Source: Paenibacillus caseinilyticus (GTDB lineage: Bacteria; Bacillota; Bacilli; Paenibacillales; NBRC-103111). Taken from it: DNA of 64,000 nt. Within the stretch, counting starts at the first letter, position 1, and each line of letters begins with the position of its first letter. Below are positions 37,060 through 46,308 of this stretch, in pieces. Made by a program: the position numbers and the translations under genes. Below the pieces are notes generated by a model that had not been told where the DNA came from, searched no databases, and saw only the letters and a list, made by a program, of their open reading frames with translations. The stretch spans positions 186,001 through 250,000 of the forward strand of contig NZ_JAQAGY010000003.1 of assembly GCF_027533645.1 (NCBI RefSeq), written 5' to 3'.

Positions 37060-38247
37060 CTACCGCGATGTATACCTCTCCAGCGTATACTTGCCTCCCG
37101 ATACGATATAAGGCTTGACGCGGACATGCCTCAGCGAGCCCTCCTTCAGCCTCACGGCAGCCAATGCAGCCTTCTGCCGGGGGGGCAGGACGACGGCGCT
37201 CCGGTACTGGTGCTGCTGCAGGCCGTACAAATCCGCCTTCTGCTTCAGTCCAGCCAGATACGTCCCTCGGATTTCCTTCTCGATCACAGCGGTAGCCTTG
37301 GCCGTTAACTCCTCCTCCGTCAAGGGTCGCTTCAGCTCGGATACGGTGCCCTGCACGGATACCTCGAGATCATAAACTGGCGTCCCCTGCTCCTGCGCCT
37401 CGACGATTTCATAGCGGGGGTTGCGCATCCGCAGGATTGCGATCTCTTCCCCTTCCTCTTCGATCTCAAGCCACGCCCTGTGTGTCGTCGGTTCGAGCCA
37501 GTGAAGCCCTTGGAGCTGATCCATAGGCAGCATTCCCAGAGTCTCCTGTCCCTGGATAAGATAGGCTCCGCTAATGCGCTGGGAGGCGACCGGCTCCCGA
37601 CTTTTCTTCCAATACTCCTTGGTGAGCGATAACGCGGGGAGCAGCACGCAGCGGTAAGGCTCGTAGTACCCGGCCATGAAGCGGCTGAGACGGATCGGCC
37701 GGATGCTCGAAGAGGCGAAATAATTGTCTTCCGGCGAATGCAGGATCATCCCAAGCCGGGTCCGTTCGAAATTCGGGGAAGCGATGAACAAGGCCGGGAT
37801 GCTGTCCCGGGTGCCGAACACCCACATCGTATACCGCATCTCGTAGTAACGGAAAAAGGATTCGAGCACATCGGCCACATTCCTCGTGCGCAGGAGCGTA
37901 TCCCCGAGCAGCAGGGAGGTCACATGTCCCCAGTACAGCTTGTGCTCGGAATTCGCGTTAATGTGCGCCACCGCCTCCATATAACTCTTGCCTCGCCCTT
38001 CGGCGATCCAAGCCGGCAGAGGCTTGACATCCTGATTCCCTTCTCCCTTGGCCACCCGGGTGAAGGAAATCAGCTGAGCGTACACCACATACTGCTTAGC
38101 ATCCGGAAGATAGTCGATTCCCACGGCATTCACATAGTCCAACTCGTCCACATCGTTGGCGTTCCAGCAGCCGGATAGCAGAGGGATAAGCAGAAGCAGA
38201 GCTGGCAGAAGCAGACAAGATAACCCTCTTTTCCTGATCCCGCTCAC
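37060..38247 (-). CDS. Germinant receptor subunit C (Ger(x)C lipoprotein)
   Basis: The lipoprotein subunit of a GerA-type nutrient germinant receptor in the spore inner membrane. The start is GTG 38247, supported by GGGGGAGGG 6 bases upstream and by a 4-base GTGA overlap with the A-subunit stop. The 395-residue product has a signal peptide with lipobox LLSGCWNAND (C27). The Ger(x)C N-terminal domain follows (DELDYVNAVGIDY, VYAQLISF). Conserved regions RISGAYLIQG and the C-terminal ATAVIEKEIRGTYLAGLKQKADLYGL match the family. It is last in a B-A-C operon. Confidence 0.92.
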   Translation of the reverse strand: MSGIRKRGLSCLLLPALLLLIPLLSGCWNANDVDELDYVNAVGIDYLPDAKQYVVYAQLISFTRVAKGEGNQDVKPLPAWIAEGRGKSYMEAVAHINANSEHKLYWGHVTSLLLGDTLLRTRNVADVLESFFRYYEMRYTMWVFGTRDSIPALFIASPNFERTRLGMILHSPEDNYFASSSIRPIRLSRFMAGYYEPYRCVLLPALSLTKEYWKKSREPVASQRISGAYLIQGQETLGMLPMDQLQGLHWLEPTTHRAWLEIEEEGEEIAILRMRNPRYEIVEAQEQGTPVYDLEVSVQGTVSELKRPLTEEELTAKATAVIEKEIRGTYLAGLKQKADLYGLQQHQYRSAVVLPPRQKAALAAVRLKEGSLRHVRVKPYIVSGGKYTLERYTSR

Positions 38248-39677
38248 CCCTGTCCCTCCCCCACCCCGTCCCTTTTGCTCGGAACCTTGTATTTCAGTGC
38301 CTCGGGCCGCCTGCGTTCCTCTCCTCTCGGCATTCGTGTGAAGACGAAGCGAAGATCCTTCCATACCGGCGGAGAGAACGGAGTAAGGAAGGGGACGCCG
38401 AAGGAGCGCAGATTCGCCAGGTAAACCAGCACCGAGAAGGCTCCCGTGAAGAAACCGAACAGCCCAAAGACCGCCGACAGCAAAAAGATGTATATGCGGA
38501 TGAGGCCCATCCCTACTCCGAAGAGGCCCCCGGAGAGGACAAACTGCGAGATCGAGGTCACAGCCGCTACCACCAATGAGGCCGGGGAGGAAAGGCCCGC
38601 ATCGATAATCGCATCGCCGATGATCAGCCCCCCCACAACGGAGATCGAGGGCCCGAGCGTGCTCGGAAGGCGGATGCCCGCTTCGAAGAACAGGTGGAAC
38701 ATGAACATCATGAGCATCAGCTCCAGCGGCCCCGATATCGGCGTCCCCATATTCTGTACGGAGATCGTCGCCAGAAGGGAAAACGGAATCTGATCCTGAT
38801 GATAGGTCGTCAGCGCCGTCCAGAAGCCTGGGAGCAGCAGCGTCACCACGAAGCCGAATCTGCGCATGAGTATACTTACATAATTGAAGGCCGGCGGCAT
38901 GTGGGCATCCTCGGCGCCGGTCATTAGAAACGAGAGATTCACGGGGGCGATCAGCACGTTCGGGATCCCGTCCATCAGCAGGACGAACCGGCCGTTCATC
39001 AGGCTTTCGACCGCCATGTCCGGACGCGTCGTAATGTACATCATCGGCAGAAAGCTGAAGCCCGGCCGCTGCAGCAGCGCCTTCAGCTCCTCGTTGGTCA
39101 TAAGCGCTTCGGTGTCGATGGAATGCAGGCGTTCGCGCACCTGCAGCAGGGTGCTCTCTTCAAGAAGGTCCTCCATATAGAGCAGCGCGACGCGGTTCTT
39201 GCTCCGGGTGCCGATGGTCAGCTGCTCGCAGGCCAGCTTCTCTGTCTTGAGCCGCTTGCGGATCAGCGCCACATTCACCGTCAGCTGCTCGATGAAGCCG
39301 TCCTTCGGTCCGTAATTGGTCGGTTCCGTAGTCGACTCCTGCGGCGTCCGCTCCGGCCTGTCGGCGCAATCCACGCTGTACAAGGCCCCCGAAGCGTCAA
39401 AATAGAGCAGCGCTTTGCCCGAGAAGATCCGGTCCGCCAGCGCATCTCCCGTGATGCCCGGAGACAGCCGCTCCACCGGCAGTGGAAGGCCCCGGCGGTC
39501 CTCCCTGATCCGCTCCTCAAGGCCCGCCGACAGGTTCTCGGCGATTCGTTCGAATCCCGCCAGCCCTTCGCAGTACAGCAGTACGCCTTCTTCCCCGGGC
39601 AGCCTATGCGATTGGACGTCCTGACAGCGCCCGAACAGCGCCTCCAGCCGCTCCTTATTCCACGGTTCCGTGATCAC
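38244..39677 (-). CDS. Germinant receptor subunit A (GerA family)
   Basis: The membrane subunit of a spore germinant receptor. The start is GTG 39677 with AAAGGAGAGG 7 bases before. The 477-residue protein has a hydrophilic N-terminal half (about 1-250) and a membrane half with about five segments. Family motifs are IDTEALMTNEEL, PDMAVESLMNGRFVLLMDGIP and EAGIRLPSTLGPSISVVGGLIIGDAIIDAGLSSPA. It overlaps the B-subunit gene by 23 bases and the C-subunit gene by 4 bases, so the three are translationally coupled. Confidence 0.95.
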   Translation of the reverse strand: MITEPWNKERLEALFGRCQDVQSHRLPGEEGVLLYCEGLAGFERIAENLSAGLEERIREDRRGLPLPVERLSPGITGDALADRIFSGKALLYFDASGALYSVDCADRPERTPQESTTEPTNYGPKDGFIEQLTVNVALIRKRLKTEKLACEQLTIGTRSKNRVALLYMEDLLEESTLLQVRERLHSIDTEALMTNEELKALLQRPGFSFLPMMYITTRPDMAVESLMNGRFVLLMDGIPNVLIAPVNLSFLMTGAEDAHMPPAFNYVSILMRRFGFVVTLLLPGFWTALTTYHQDQIPFSLLATISVQNMGTPISGPLELMLMMFMFHLFFEAGIRLPSTLGPSISVVGGLIIGDAIIDAGLSSPASLVVAAVTSISQFVLSGGLFGVGMGLIRIYIFLLSAVFGLFGFFTGAFSVLVYLANLRSFGVPFLTPFSPPVWKDLRFVFTRMPRGEERRRPEALKYKVPSKRDGVGEGQG

Positions 39678-40788
39678 GGGTACGCCTCTCCTTTCGCTTC
39701 GGGAAGAATGCTGCGCCGAGCAGCAGCAGCGTCAGCAGCCCCCAGCCGGCGAGCGAACCCGGTAGATAGTAGGTTTTGAGCCAGTCGTAGAACAGCACAT
39801 CCGGCCATGGAAACGCACAAAGCGCGAGAAGGCCGCCCGTCAGCCCCAGCAGCAGGATATCCTCCGACCGCTGCCGCTTCACCGGCAGCAGTTCAATCAG
39901 CATCGTCAGATAGGTCGATACCCGAATGAATGCCCCTGCGAACCACTGGTAAATGGACAGGAAATCCAGCCGTTCCACGTTATCACGGAAAACCACCAGC
40001 TTCCACTGCTCGAAGGCGGGGTACCGCTGTTTGGCGGCCTCCACAGGGCCGAACTCTGCGATGGAGCCCGTCACGGGGCCCAAGGTCAGTCCCACGAGGA
40101 TCACCACGAGCAGAGCCAGATGCCACCACCGGATCGAGGTGCGGATATGATGCTGTAAGAAGACGAACAGGACCACTTCAGCCTGTGCCCCCAGCGAGAG
40201 GGTCATACCATGAAGAAACGGTTCCGTCCCTTTCTCAAGCACAGGGAGGAGCAGCGTATAATCCTTGTTCGGCACATTGCCGAAGGCCACGAACCAGCCC
40301 AGGAGAACAATGACAGGCAGCAGAATGCCTGTCATTACCGCAATACAGAGCATGCCGGAGCGGGCTGCCACAAAGCACAGAAGCAGCAGCAGAACGGCCA
40401 GCGACAGCACGGGCGTCTCAGGCAGATAGGACACCGTCGACCAGACCACCGTGTCCTTCACCGTAACGAAGACCGCCAGCAGCAGGTACAAGATGAGCAG
40501 CAGACGAAGCAGGCCGGAGACAGCCCGGCCGGTCCGCTCCCGGATCCACTCCAGCAGCGGACGTCCGCCGCTGCGCTTCACGATGACGATGAGGCAGACG
40601 GTCCACAGCAGGAGGACGGGCAGACACACCAAGGCGGAGAGCCAGGCGTCCCGGCCTGCCGTATCGAGCACGGCCGGGATCACGAGCACGTGGTTCATCA
40701 GCCCTACCGACGCCATAAGTATCATCGCCACCTGTAGCATCGAAATCCCAGTAACCATCTGCCTCCGCCTTCCCGCTGCGCTATCCAT
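39655..40788 (-). CDS. Germinant receptor subunit B (GerAB/spore permease family)
   Basis: An amino-acid-permease-like subunit, the likely germinant-binding component of the receptor. The 377-residue protein has about ten transmembrane segments. It has the family start TGISMLQVAMILMASVGL and a RDNVERLDFLSIYQWFAGAFIRVSTYL region near residue 280. AAGAGG lies 6 bases before ATG 40788. It is the first gene of the operon, whereas most gerA-type operons run A-B-C. A strong match to a sigma-G promoter lies just upstream. Confidence 0.93.
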   Translation of the reverse strand: MDSAAGRRRQMVTGISMLQVAMILMASVGLMNHVLVIPAVLDTAGRDAWLSALVCLPVLLLWTVCLIVIVKRSGGRPLLEWIRERTGRAVSGLLRLLLILYLLLAVFVTVKDTVVWSTVSYLPETPVLSLAVLLLLLCFVAARSGMLCIAVMTGILLPVIVLLGWFVAFGNVPNKDYTLLLPVLEKGTEPFLHGMTLSLGAQAEVVLFVFLQHHIRTSIRWWHLALLVVILVGLTLGPVTGSIAEFGPVEAAKQRYPAFEQWKLVVFRDNVERLDFLSIYQWFAGAFIRVSTYLTMLIELLPVKRQRSEDILLLGLTGGLLALCAFPWPDVLFYDWLKTYYLPGSLAGWGLLTLLLLGAAFFPKRKERRTRDHGTVE

Positions 40789-40806
40789 AAAGTTCCTCTT
40801 ACCGTG

Positions 40807-40836
40807 TAGGATGCCGGAATCGTGAAATTCCTATGC
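40807..40836 (-). promoter_or_regulatory. Sigma-G (forespore) promoter of the gerBAC operon
   Basis: On the minus strand GCATA (40836-40832) is followed after 18 bases by CATCCTA (40813-40807). This fits the known sigma-G form GHATR-18-CATNHTA at every constrained position. Transcription would begin near 40800, about 12 bases before the first start codon. In Bacillus, gerA-type operons are sigma-G dependent. Confidence 0.75.
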
Positions 40837-40893
40837 GTCCCTCATGACGTGAGCACAGTTGTTCCCCCGATCTCCTAGCAAAAAGAAAGAAAA

Positions 40894-40928
40894 GCAGCCG
40901 GGATGCTGGTTCTCAGCATCCCGGCTGC
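40894..40928 (-). terminator. Terminator after the coiled-coil gene
   Basis: A perfect 15-bp stem GCAGCCGGGATGCTG / CAGCATCCCGGCTGC is followed by TTTTCTTTCTTTTT on the minus strand. Confidence 0.93.
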
Positions 40929-40980
40929 AGGGATTCGGTCGGCATATGTAGATATGTAGCCAAAATAAAATCAATTAGTT

Positions 40981-41322
40981 CTAGTTCATATTCATGGCCG
41001 CTTGGATGAGCTGGGCCTTAATGTTCGGGTTCTGGTCGATGAATGCGTACATACGGTCTACCGCATCCTTGTTCTGCAGGTAGTCCTTCTCTTTCTTGAT
41101 CATCTCTTTGGACCACTTCAGCAGATTGGATTCGGCGGCACCGAGACGGTTGAGCGCGGTGTGCAGACCCGTATCTTCCACCAAACGCTCCATGGTCTCC
41201 TGGTTGACAGTACCGAGCAGCTTGGTTGCTGCAAGCTTCTGCTCGAAGTCCTTGTTCGTTTGTTCAAAGTGTTCTTTGGCTTCTTTATATTCTTTTTGCT
41301 GTTGAGACAACGTTTTTTTCAT
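40981..41322 (-). CDS. Small coiled-coil protein of unknown function
   Basis: The 113-residue product is read from ATG 41322 (MKKTLSQQQKEYKEAKEHFE), with AAAGGTGG 8 bases upstream. It is almost wholly charged helix (QTNKDFEQKLAATK, LLKWSKEMIKKEKDYLQNK) and ends in a milder region (NIKAQLIQAAMNMN). No signal peptide, membrane span or cysteine was found. It has its own sigma-A-like promoter and a strong terminator, so it is expressed alone. I do not recognise a family. The nearby germination operon does not by itself indicate its role. Confidence 0.8.
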   Translation of the reverse strand: MKKTLSQQQKEYKEAKEHFEQTNKDFEQKLAATKLLGTVNQETMERLVEDTGLHTALNRLGAAESNLLKWSKEMIKKEKDYLQNKDAVDRMYAFIDQNPNIKAQLIQAAMNMN

Positions 41323-41370
41323 ACGTATATCCACCTTTGCGTGTTTGATGATCCCTTGCGCTCTTCAGAT

Positions 41371-41399
41371 AGTGTAACTTTTCTTCGACGGTTTGTCCA
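41371..41399 (-). promoter_or_regulatory. Sigma-A promoter of the coiled-coil gene
   Basis: On the minus strand TGGACA (41399-41394) and TACACT (41376-41371) are 17 bases apart. Confidence 0.6.
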
Positions 41400-41537
41400 T
41401 TTCTTCGCCAAGTTTTTGGGCGGAGGGACGGGGAAGGACAGACATGTTCGGCATCCCGGCCGCATAACCTTTATCATCTTGCTGTCGCATGCAGCCGTAG
41501 GGCCGAGACATTCTAGAGAGCAGAGAGGATGAAGGCT

Positions 41538-43382
41538 ATGTGTGGAATCACGGGATGGATCGATTGGAACAAGGATTTGACCCAGCATCCGTCCGTTCTC
41601 GAGAATATGACGGATACGCTGGCGCCGCGCGGCCCGGATGCGTCCGGAACCTGGATTGTACCCCGCTGCGCGCTCGGCCATCGCCGCCTCAGCGTCATGG
41701 ACCCTGCGAACGGCGCCCAGCCGATGACGCGCAAAGTAGGCGAGAACACCTTCGCCCTTGTGTACAACGGCGAGCTGTATAACGCCCCCGAGCTCAAGAA
41801 GGAGCTCGAAGGCCGCGGCCACCGGTTTCGGACGACCTGCGACACGGAGGTGCTGCTTGCGGCTTTCGTCGAATGGGGGCCGGGATGCGTGGACCGCTTT
41901 AACGGCATCTTCGCATTCGCCGTATGGAACAACGAAGAGCAATCGCTGTTCGCAGCCCGGGACCGGCTTGGCGTCAAGCCGTTCTTTTATGCGTATACGG
42001 AAGGCCGGCTGCTGTTCGGTTCGGAGCCGAAGGCGATTTTGGCGCATCCGGACTTTCCGGCCCAAATCAACGGGGAAGGCCTCGCAGAGATCTTCGCCGT
42101 CGGTCCGGCCCGCACGCCGGGGCACGGGATCTACAAGAACCTGTCCGAGCTGAAGCCCGGCCATTGCCTGTCGCTCGATGCCAACGGCCTGCGCATCCGC
42201 GCCTATTGGAAGCTCGAGAGCAAGCCCCACGAGGATGATGTGGAGGGGACGGCAGCCAAGGTGCATGAGCTGCTGCAAGATACCGTCATACGCCAGCTCG
42301 CCTCGGACGTCGGCGTCTGCACCCTGCTCTCCGGAGGCCTGGACTCCAGCGCGCTGACCTCCTTCGCCGCATCGTACTACAAGGAAGAGGGACTCGGCGC
42401 GCTCCATACGTTCTCCGTCGACTACGTGGACAACGACAAACACTTCAAGGCAAACGCCTTCCAGCCGAACGCCGATGCCCCGTGGATCCAGCGGATGACA
42501 GACCATCTCGGAACGGTGCATCACCCGATCGAATTCGATACGCCTGAGCTCGTCGATGCGCTGCGCAAGGTAGTCAGCGCCCGCGACCTGCCGGGCATGG
42601 CCGATGTCGACGGCTCTCTCTACCTCTTCTGCCGCGAGATCAAAAAGCAGGCGACCGTTGCCATCTCGGGCGAAGCGGCCGACGAGATCTTCGGAGGCTA
42701 TCCCTGGTTCCACCGCGAGGAAGCGCTGAACGCCGACACGTTCCCTTGGTCGCTCGCCACGCCGGACCGGGTGAACTTGCTCTCCCGGGACTTCGTGGAC
42801 TGGGTGAAGCCGGAGCAGTACGTCAAAGAAAGATACCGTCAGGCCCTGTCGGAGGTCCCCCGGCTTGCAGGCGAGAACAAGCAGCAGAACCGGATGAGGG
42901 AGATGTCTTACCTGAATATCACCCGTTTCATGCCGACGCTGCTCGACCGCAAGGACCGCATGAGCATGGCCGTGGGCCTGGAAGTCCGTGTTCCGTTCTG
43001 CGACCACCGGCTCGTCGAATACGTGTGGAATATCCCTTGGGAGATCAAGACGAGCGGCGACCGGGAGAAGGGCATTCTGCGCAAAGCGCTTCGCGGCATC
43101 CTTCCCGAGGATGTGCTGACACGCAAAAAAAGCCCCTATCCGAAAACGCACAACCCGAACTATCTGGCTGCGGTCCGTTCGTGGGTGCTCGACATTCTGG
43201 ACGACTCGTCCTCCCCGCTGCTGCAGTTCATCGACGTGGCCAAAATCCGGGCATTGGCCGAAGACGACGGCGGAAAGTTCGATCTCCCCTGGTTCGGCCA
43301 ACTCATGACCGGCCCCCAGCTGTTCGCCTATCTGGCGCAGGTGGATACGTGGCTGCGCCAATACAAAGTCGCGATCCGGTAA
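41538..43382 (+). CDS. asnB: Asparagine synthase (glutamine-hydrolysing), AsnO-like
   Basis: Makes asparagine from aspartate, glutamine and ATP. The start is set at ATG 41538 so that Cys2 becomes the N-terminal nucleophile of the glutaminase domain (MCGITGWIDW); the ATG nine bases earlier would block this. The product has 614 residues. The glutaminase domain (1-210) has RGPDASGTW and LVYNGELYN. The synthetase domain has the PP-loop LLSGGLDSSA near 260 and SGEAADEIFGGY. The size and sequence style resemble Bacillus AsnO, which is used in sporulation; that link is inferred. Confidence 0.95.
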   Translation: MCGITGWIDWNKDLTQHPSVLENMTDTLAPRGPDASGTWIVPRCALGHRRLSVMDPANGAQPMTRKVGENTFALVYNGELYNAPELKKELEGRGHRFRTTCDTEVLLAAFVEWGPGCVDRFNGIFAFAVWNNEEQSLFAARDRLGVKPFFYAYTEGRLLFGSEPKAILAHPDFPAQINGEGLAEIFAVGPARTPGHGIYKNLSELKPGHCLSLDANGLRIRAYWKLESKPHEDDVEGTAAKVHELLQDTVIRQLASDVGVCTLLSGGLDSSALTSFAASYYKEEGLGALHTFSVDYVDNDKHFKANAFQPNADAPWIQRMTDHLGTVHHPIEFDTPELVDALRKVVSARDLPGMADVDGSLYLFCREIKKQATVAISGEAADEIFGGYPWFHREEALNADTFPWSLATPDRVNLLSRDFVDWVKPEQYVKERYRQALSEVPRLAGENKQQNRMREMSYLNITRFMPTLLDRKDRMSMAVGLEVRVPFCDHRLVEYVWNIPWEIKTSGDREKGILRKALRGILPEDVLTRKKSPYPKTHNPNYLAAVRSWVLDILDDSSSPLLQFIDVAKIRALAEDDGGKFDLPWFGQLMTGPQLFAYLAQVDTWLRQYKVAIR

Positions 43383-43458
43383 ATCGTGCACCGGCCGGCG
43401 TATACAACAGGGAAAACCCGCAGCGATCACCACTGCGGATCAAGCTTCCCCAGCTTCA

Positions 43459-43487
43459 GCCTGCGGTATGGATGCCGCAGGCCTTTT
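43459..43487 (+). terminator. Terminator after asnB
   Basis: The stem GCCTGCGG / CCGCAGGC with an 8-base loop is followed by CTTTTT. A second hairpin, CGTACGGCC / GGCCGTACG, follows at 43490-43520 near the rdgB stop. Confidence 0.8.
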
Positions 43488-43522
43488 TGCGTACGGCCAC
43501 GCACAGGAGCGGCCGTACGGCT

Positions 43523-44170
43523 TCAACCAGATGCGGGCTCTTGCGCCAGCGCAGCCATCAGCTTCCGCAGGGCCTGCCCCCGGTGGCTGAGGCGGTTCTT
43601 CTCCTCCATCGACAGCTCGGAGAGCGTGCGGCCGAGCTCCGGCACGAAGAACAGGGGATCGTAGCCGAAGCCTCCTCCGCCCCGCGGCTCGCTGGTGATG
43701 GCACCTTCGCAGGAGCCTTCGACTTCGGCGACAGGCCGTCCCGCCGCATCGACCAGCGCCATAGCGCAGACGAAGCGGGCAGAGCCCAGCAGCGCCGGGC
43801 CGCCCTCCGCAGCCGGAGGCAGGGTCCCGAGCCGGTCAAGCTCCGCAAGGAGCTTGCGGTTGTTCGCGGCATCATCCGAGGGCTCGCCGGCATAACGGGC
43901 CGAATAGACGCCCGGCGCCCCGCCGAGCCGGTCGACGCAGAGCCCGGAGTCGTCGGCCAGCGCCGATACGCCGAGATGCCGGGCGACCGCCTGCGCTTTG
44001 ATGAGCGCGTTGGCGGCGAACGTCTCCCCGTCTTCCGGAATATCCGGAATCGACGGATAATCCAGCAGGCTCTTCACCGCGATGCCCCGCTCCCCGAAGA
44101 GCACGGCGAATTCCTTGACCTTCCCGGCATTGCGGGTCGCGAGGACAACCTCATTTCCGAGCTGCCGCAT
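43523..44170 (-). CDS. rdgB: XTP/dITP diphosphatase (RdgB/HAM1)
   Basis: Hydrolyses non-canonical purine nucleotides (XTP, dITP) to keep them out of DNA. The start ATG 44170 ([20 protein letters not shown]) overlaps the end of rph by 20 bases; the frame to 44206 would extend further into rph. The 215-residue protein has [50 protein letters not shown] and the C-terminal LSHRGQAL. The rph-rdgB order is as in Bacillus. Confidence 0.95.
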   Translation of the reverse strand: MRQLGNEVVLATRNAGKVKEFAVLFGERGIAVKSLLDYPSIPDIPEDGETFAANALIKAQAVARHLGVSALADDSGLCVDRLGGAPGVYSARYAGEPSDDAANNRKLLAELDRLGTLPPAAEGGPALLGSARFVCAMALVDAAGRPVAEVEGSCEGAITSEPRGGGGFGYDPLFFVPELGRTLSELSMEEKNRLSHRGQALRKLMAALAQEPASG

Positions 44171-44912
44171 GGGAAGCCCCCTTGATCTTGTCCGCGATCG
44201 GGCCAAGCACCCGCTTCTGCTCCTCGATCAGCCCCAGGATCCCGCCTTCGGCCAGCCCGAGCAGCTCGTCGAGCTCCCGCCGGGTGAACGGCGCTTCTTC
44301 GCCTGTGCCCTGTACTTCCACGAAGGCGCCGCCGCCGGTCATGACGACGTTCATATCGACCTTCGCCTTCGAATCCTCCTCGTAGTTGAGGTCGAGGTAA
44401 GGGGTCTCCCCGATCACGCCCACGGACACGGAGGCAAGAAAGTCATTCACCGGGAAGCGGCTCAGGTTCTTCTCGCGCGAGAGCTTGTCCAGCGCGAACA
44501 CCATCGCTACGAAAGCGCCGGTGATCGAAGTTGTACGGGTGCCCCCATCAGCTTGGATCACATCGCAGTCGAGCGTAACGGAACGCTCGCCGAGCGCTTC
44601 CAAGCTGACGACGCTCCGCAGCGCCCGGCCGATCAGCCGCTGAATTTCCATGGTGCGGCCGCCGAGCTTGCCCCTTGCGGCTTCACGCTGGTTGCGGACG
44701 TTGGTAGCACGCGGCAGCATGGAATACTCCGCCGTGACCCAGCCCTTGCCCTGCCCCTTCATGAAAGGCGGCACCCGCTCCTCCACCGTGGCGGTGCAAA
44801 TGACTTTGGTATCTCCCATTTCGATCAGAACCGAGCCTTCGGCATGTTTATTATAATGGGCGGTAATCGTTAGAGGTCTCGTTTGATCCGCTTGGCGTCC
44901 ATCGTTTCTCAT
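44151..44912 (-). CDS. rph: Ribonuclease PH
   Basis: A phosphorolytic 3'-5' exoribonuclease that trims tRNA 3' ends. The start ATG 44912 ([20 protein letters not shown]) gives 253 residues, the normal length; the upstream frame to 45071 crosses the gerM terminator. Motifs include [31 protein letters not shown] and the phosphate-binding TTSITGAF region. The end overlaps rdgB. In Bacillus gerM, rph and rdgB are neighbours in the same order. Confidence 0.96.
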   Translation of the reverse strand: MRNDGRQADQTRPLTITAHYNKHAEGSVLIEMGDTKVICTATVEERVPPFMKGQGKGWVTAEYSMLPRATNVRNQREAARGKLGGRTMEIQRLIGRALRSVVSLEALGERSVTLDCDVIQADGGTRTTSITGAFVAMVFALDKLSREKNLSRFPVNDFLASVSVGVIGETPYLDLNYEEDSKAKVDMNVVMTGGGAFVEVQGTGEEAPFTRRELDELLGLAEGGILGLIEEQKRVLGPIADKIKGASHAAARK

Positions 44913-45004
44913 GTGCTTCCTGCACCCTCCTTTAACTTGACGATTCCCATTGTAACAGAGGCCCCACCGAATTCCAAACCGCATCTCCCGCTCCCCCGCG
45001 GTAC

Positions 45005-45046
45005 AAAAAGCGCCTTTCTGCAGGGATCCCCCGCGAAAAGGCGCTT
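45005..45046 (-). terminator. Terminator between gerM and rph
   Basis: The minus strand reads AAGCGCCTTTTCGCG... / ...GAAAGGCGCTT followed by TTTG. It lets gerM be expressed separately from rph-rdgB. Confidence 0.78.
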
Positions 45047-45075
45047 GTATCCGAATACTTGCCTGTGTCACCCCG

Positions 45076-46119
45076 TTAGAGCTTGAGCGGGTTGACGGCC
45101 GCCGGTCGGGCTACCGGCTTCGCATAATTCTGGTTGTCCGAGGCGCTAACCTTCGCTTCCCCGTTCACCAGAATCTGCACCTTCGCCCCCGCTCCCGCAT
45201 TCTCCGTCAGCGAGAGGACGACGGCCTTCAGCGCTTCCGCAGGCGCCTTCTTGTCCTTACCGAGCATGGACTCCGAGAAGTTGACCGTAATGAGATCATC
45301 GGCCCGGCTGACCTTGAGCAGCTGCGCCCCCTGCATGACGGCGGTCAGACCTTTCTTCTGGTCCGGTCCGGCAATCAGCTGTTCCACTACAGCTTCGTCG
45401 ATCTGGTCCGTCCGCTTGACAAGACGGGTGACAGGCACGTAATAGTTGAACTCCTCTTGGTTCTGGTTCAGGAAATACAGCGTAACCGGCGTCGATTGGC
45501 CGTATTCCACTCCATCCGGCTTCTCGAGATTGATGCCCATCGCCCGGGTCAGCGTATCGTCCACCGGTGTGCCGCCGACCGGCATTTCCGTGATCGCCTT
45601 GCCCTCGACGCGGATCCGCACTTTCTCGACCGATGGGAAATTCGTCAGCGTCCAGGTGAGGCCCTCCAGAATTTTCCGTTCGTCCGCGAGGTTATAATCA
45701 TTGAACATTTTGGAGAAATCAACAGTAGCCAGTTTTTGTTCCTTGTTGATGTCGATATCCTTCACCTCGGTCCCCTTCGGCAGGAGACTGGTGAAGCCCG
45801 CGGGCAGCTGTCCCTGCACCGCACCCCCGTCCACCATGTACTCCAGCGCCCGGCGGGCAGTGCTCTCGGTCTTTTCCACCTGAAGCGCAATCGGTGCGAC
45901 GAAGCCTTTCTCATCCTTGGCGTAGATTGTGATCTGCATGGGATTCGCAATCGTCTGGACGGTCGCCTTGCCGCTGGTCGGCACGGCTTCCATTCCGGTC
46001 GTCTGGGGAGGATCGATCTGCAGGGACTGGTTTTTGGATTCCAGCAGCGAGCAGCCGGATGTCAGCAGGACGACCAGACCGGCGGCAGCGGCAAGACGGG
46101 TCCATTGGTACTGTTTCAT
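45076..46119 (-). CDS. gerM: Spore germination lipoprotein GerM
   Basis: GerM is needed for normal sporulation and germination in Bacillus and is an envelope lipoprotein. The 347-residue product has a signal peptide with lipobox [10 protein letters not shown] (C23). Two GerMN (PF10646-type) domains follow, at about 60-190 and 205-325, each with a QITIYAKDE or [13 protein letters not shown] start and a VDFS / VNFS strand. A GGAGGAAA site precedes the start. A sigma-E-like promoter lies upstream, matching the mother-cell expression known for Bacillus gerM. It is followed by a terminator and rph. Confidence 0.93.
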   Translation of the reverse strand: MKQYQWTRLAAAAGLVVLLTSGCSLLESKNQSLQIDPPQTTGMEAVPTSGKATVQTIANPMQITIYAKDEKGFVAPIALQVEKTESTARRALEYMVDGGAVQGQLPAGFTSLLPKGTEVKDIDINKEQKLATVDFSKMFNDYNLADERKILEGLTWTLTNFPSVEKVRIRVEGKAITEMPVGGTPVDDTLTRAMGINLEKPDGVEYGQSTPVTLYFLNQNQEEFNYYVPVTRLVKRTDQIDEAVVEQLIAGPDQKKGLTAVMQGAQLLKVSRADDLITVNFSESMLGKDKKAPAEALKAVVLSLTENAGAGAKVQILVNGEAKVSASDNQNYAKPVARPAAVNPLKL

Positions 46120-46161
46120 GGCGTTTCCTCCTTGGGTTACGGGGTGTTGTCCGTTTTACTT

Positions 46162-46192
46162 CATGTATACGGGGAAGAGACAAGTTTATGAC
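46162..46192 (-). promoter_or_regulatory. Sigma-E-like (mother-cell) promoter of gerM
   Basis: On the minus strand GTCATAAA (46192-46185) and TATACATG (46169-46162) are 15 bases apart. They fit most positions of the sigma-E form KMATATT...CATACAHT. Confidence 0.5.
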
Positions 46193-46244
46193 AAGTATTT
46201 GTGCCAAGCCCTCCCTGCCGGGCCCTCTGCAGCCCCGGGTATTC

Positions 46245-46274
46245 TTGATTTGGAACGGATCCGGCGCCTATAAT
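46245..46274 (+). promoter_or_regulatory. Sigma-A promoter of the cyclase-pgpA pair
   Basis: TTGATT (46245-46250) and TATAAT (46269-46274) are 18 bases apart, 35 bases before the cyclase start. Confidence 0.7.
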
Positions 46275-46308
46275 ATAGATGTGTTTTTCCAAAAAGAGGT
46301 GAACGGCC

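Noticed and set aside
41319-43433. 704-codon frame antisense to asnB
   Set aside because: A shadow frame of the GC-rich asnB coding strand; the plus strand encodes a full asparagine synthase.
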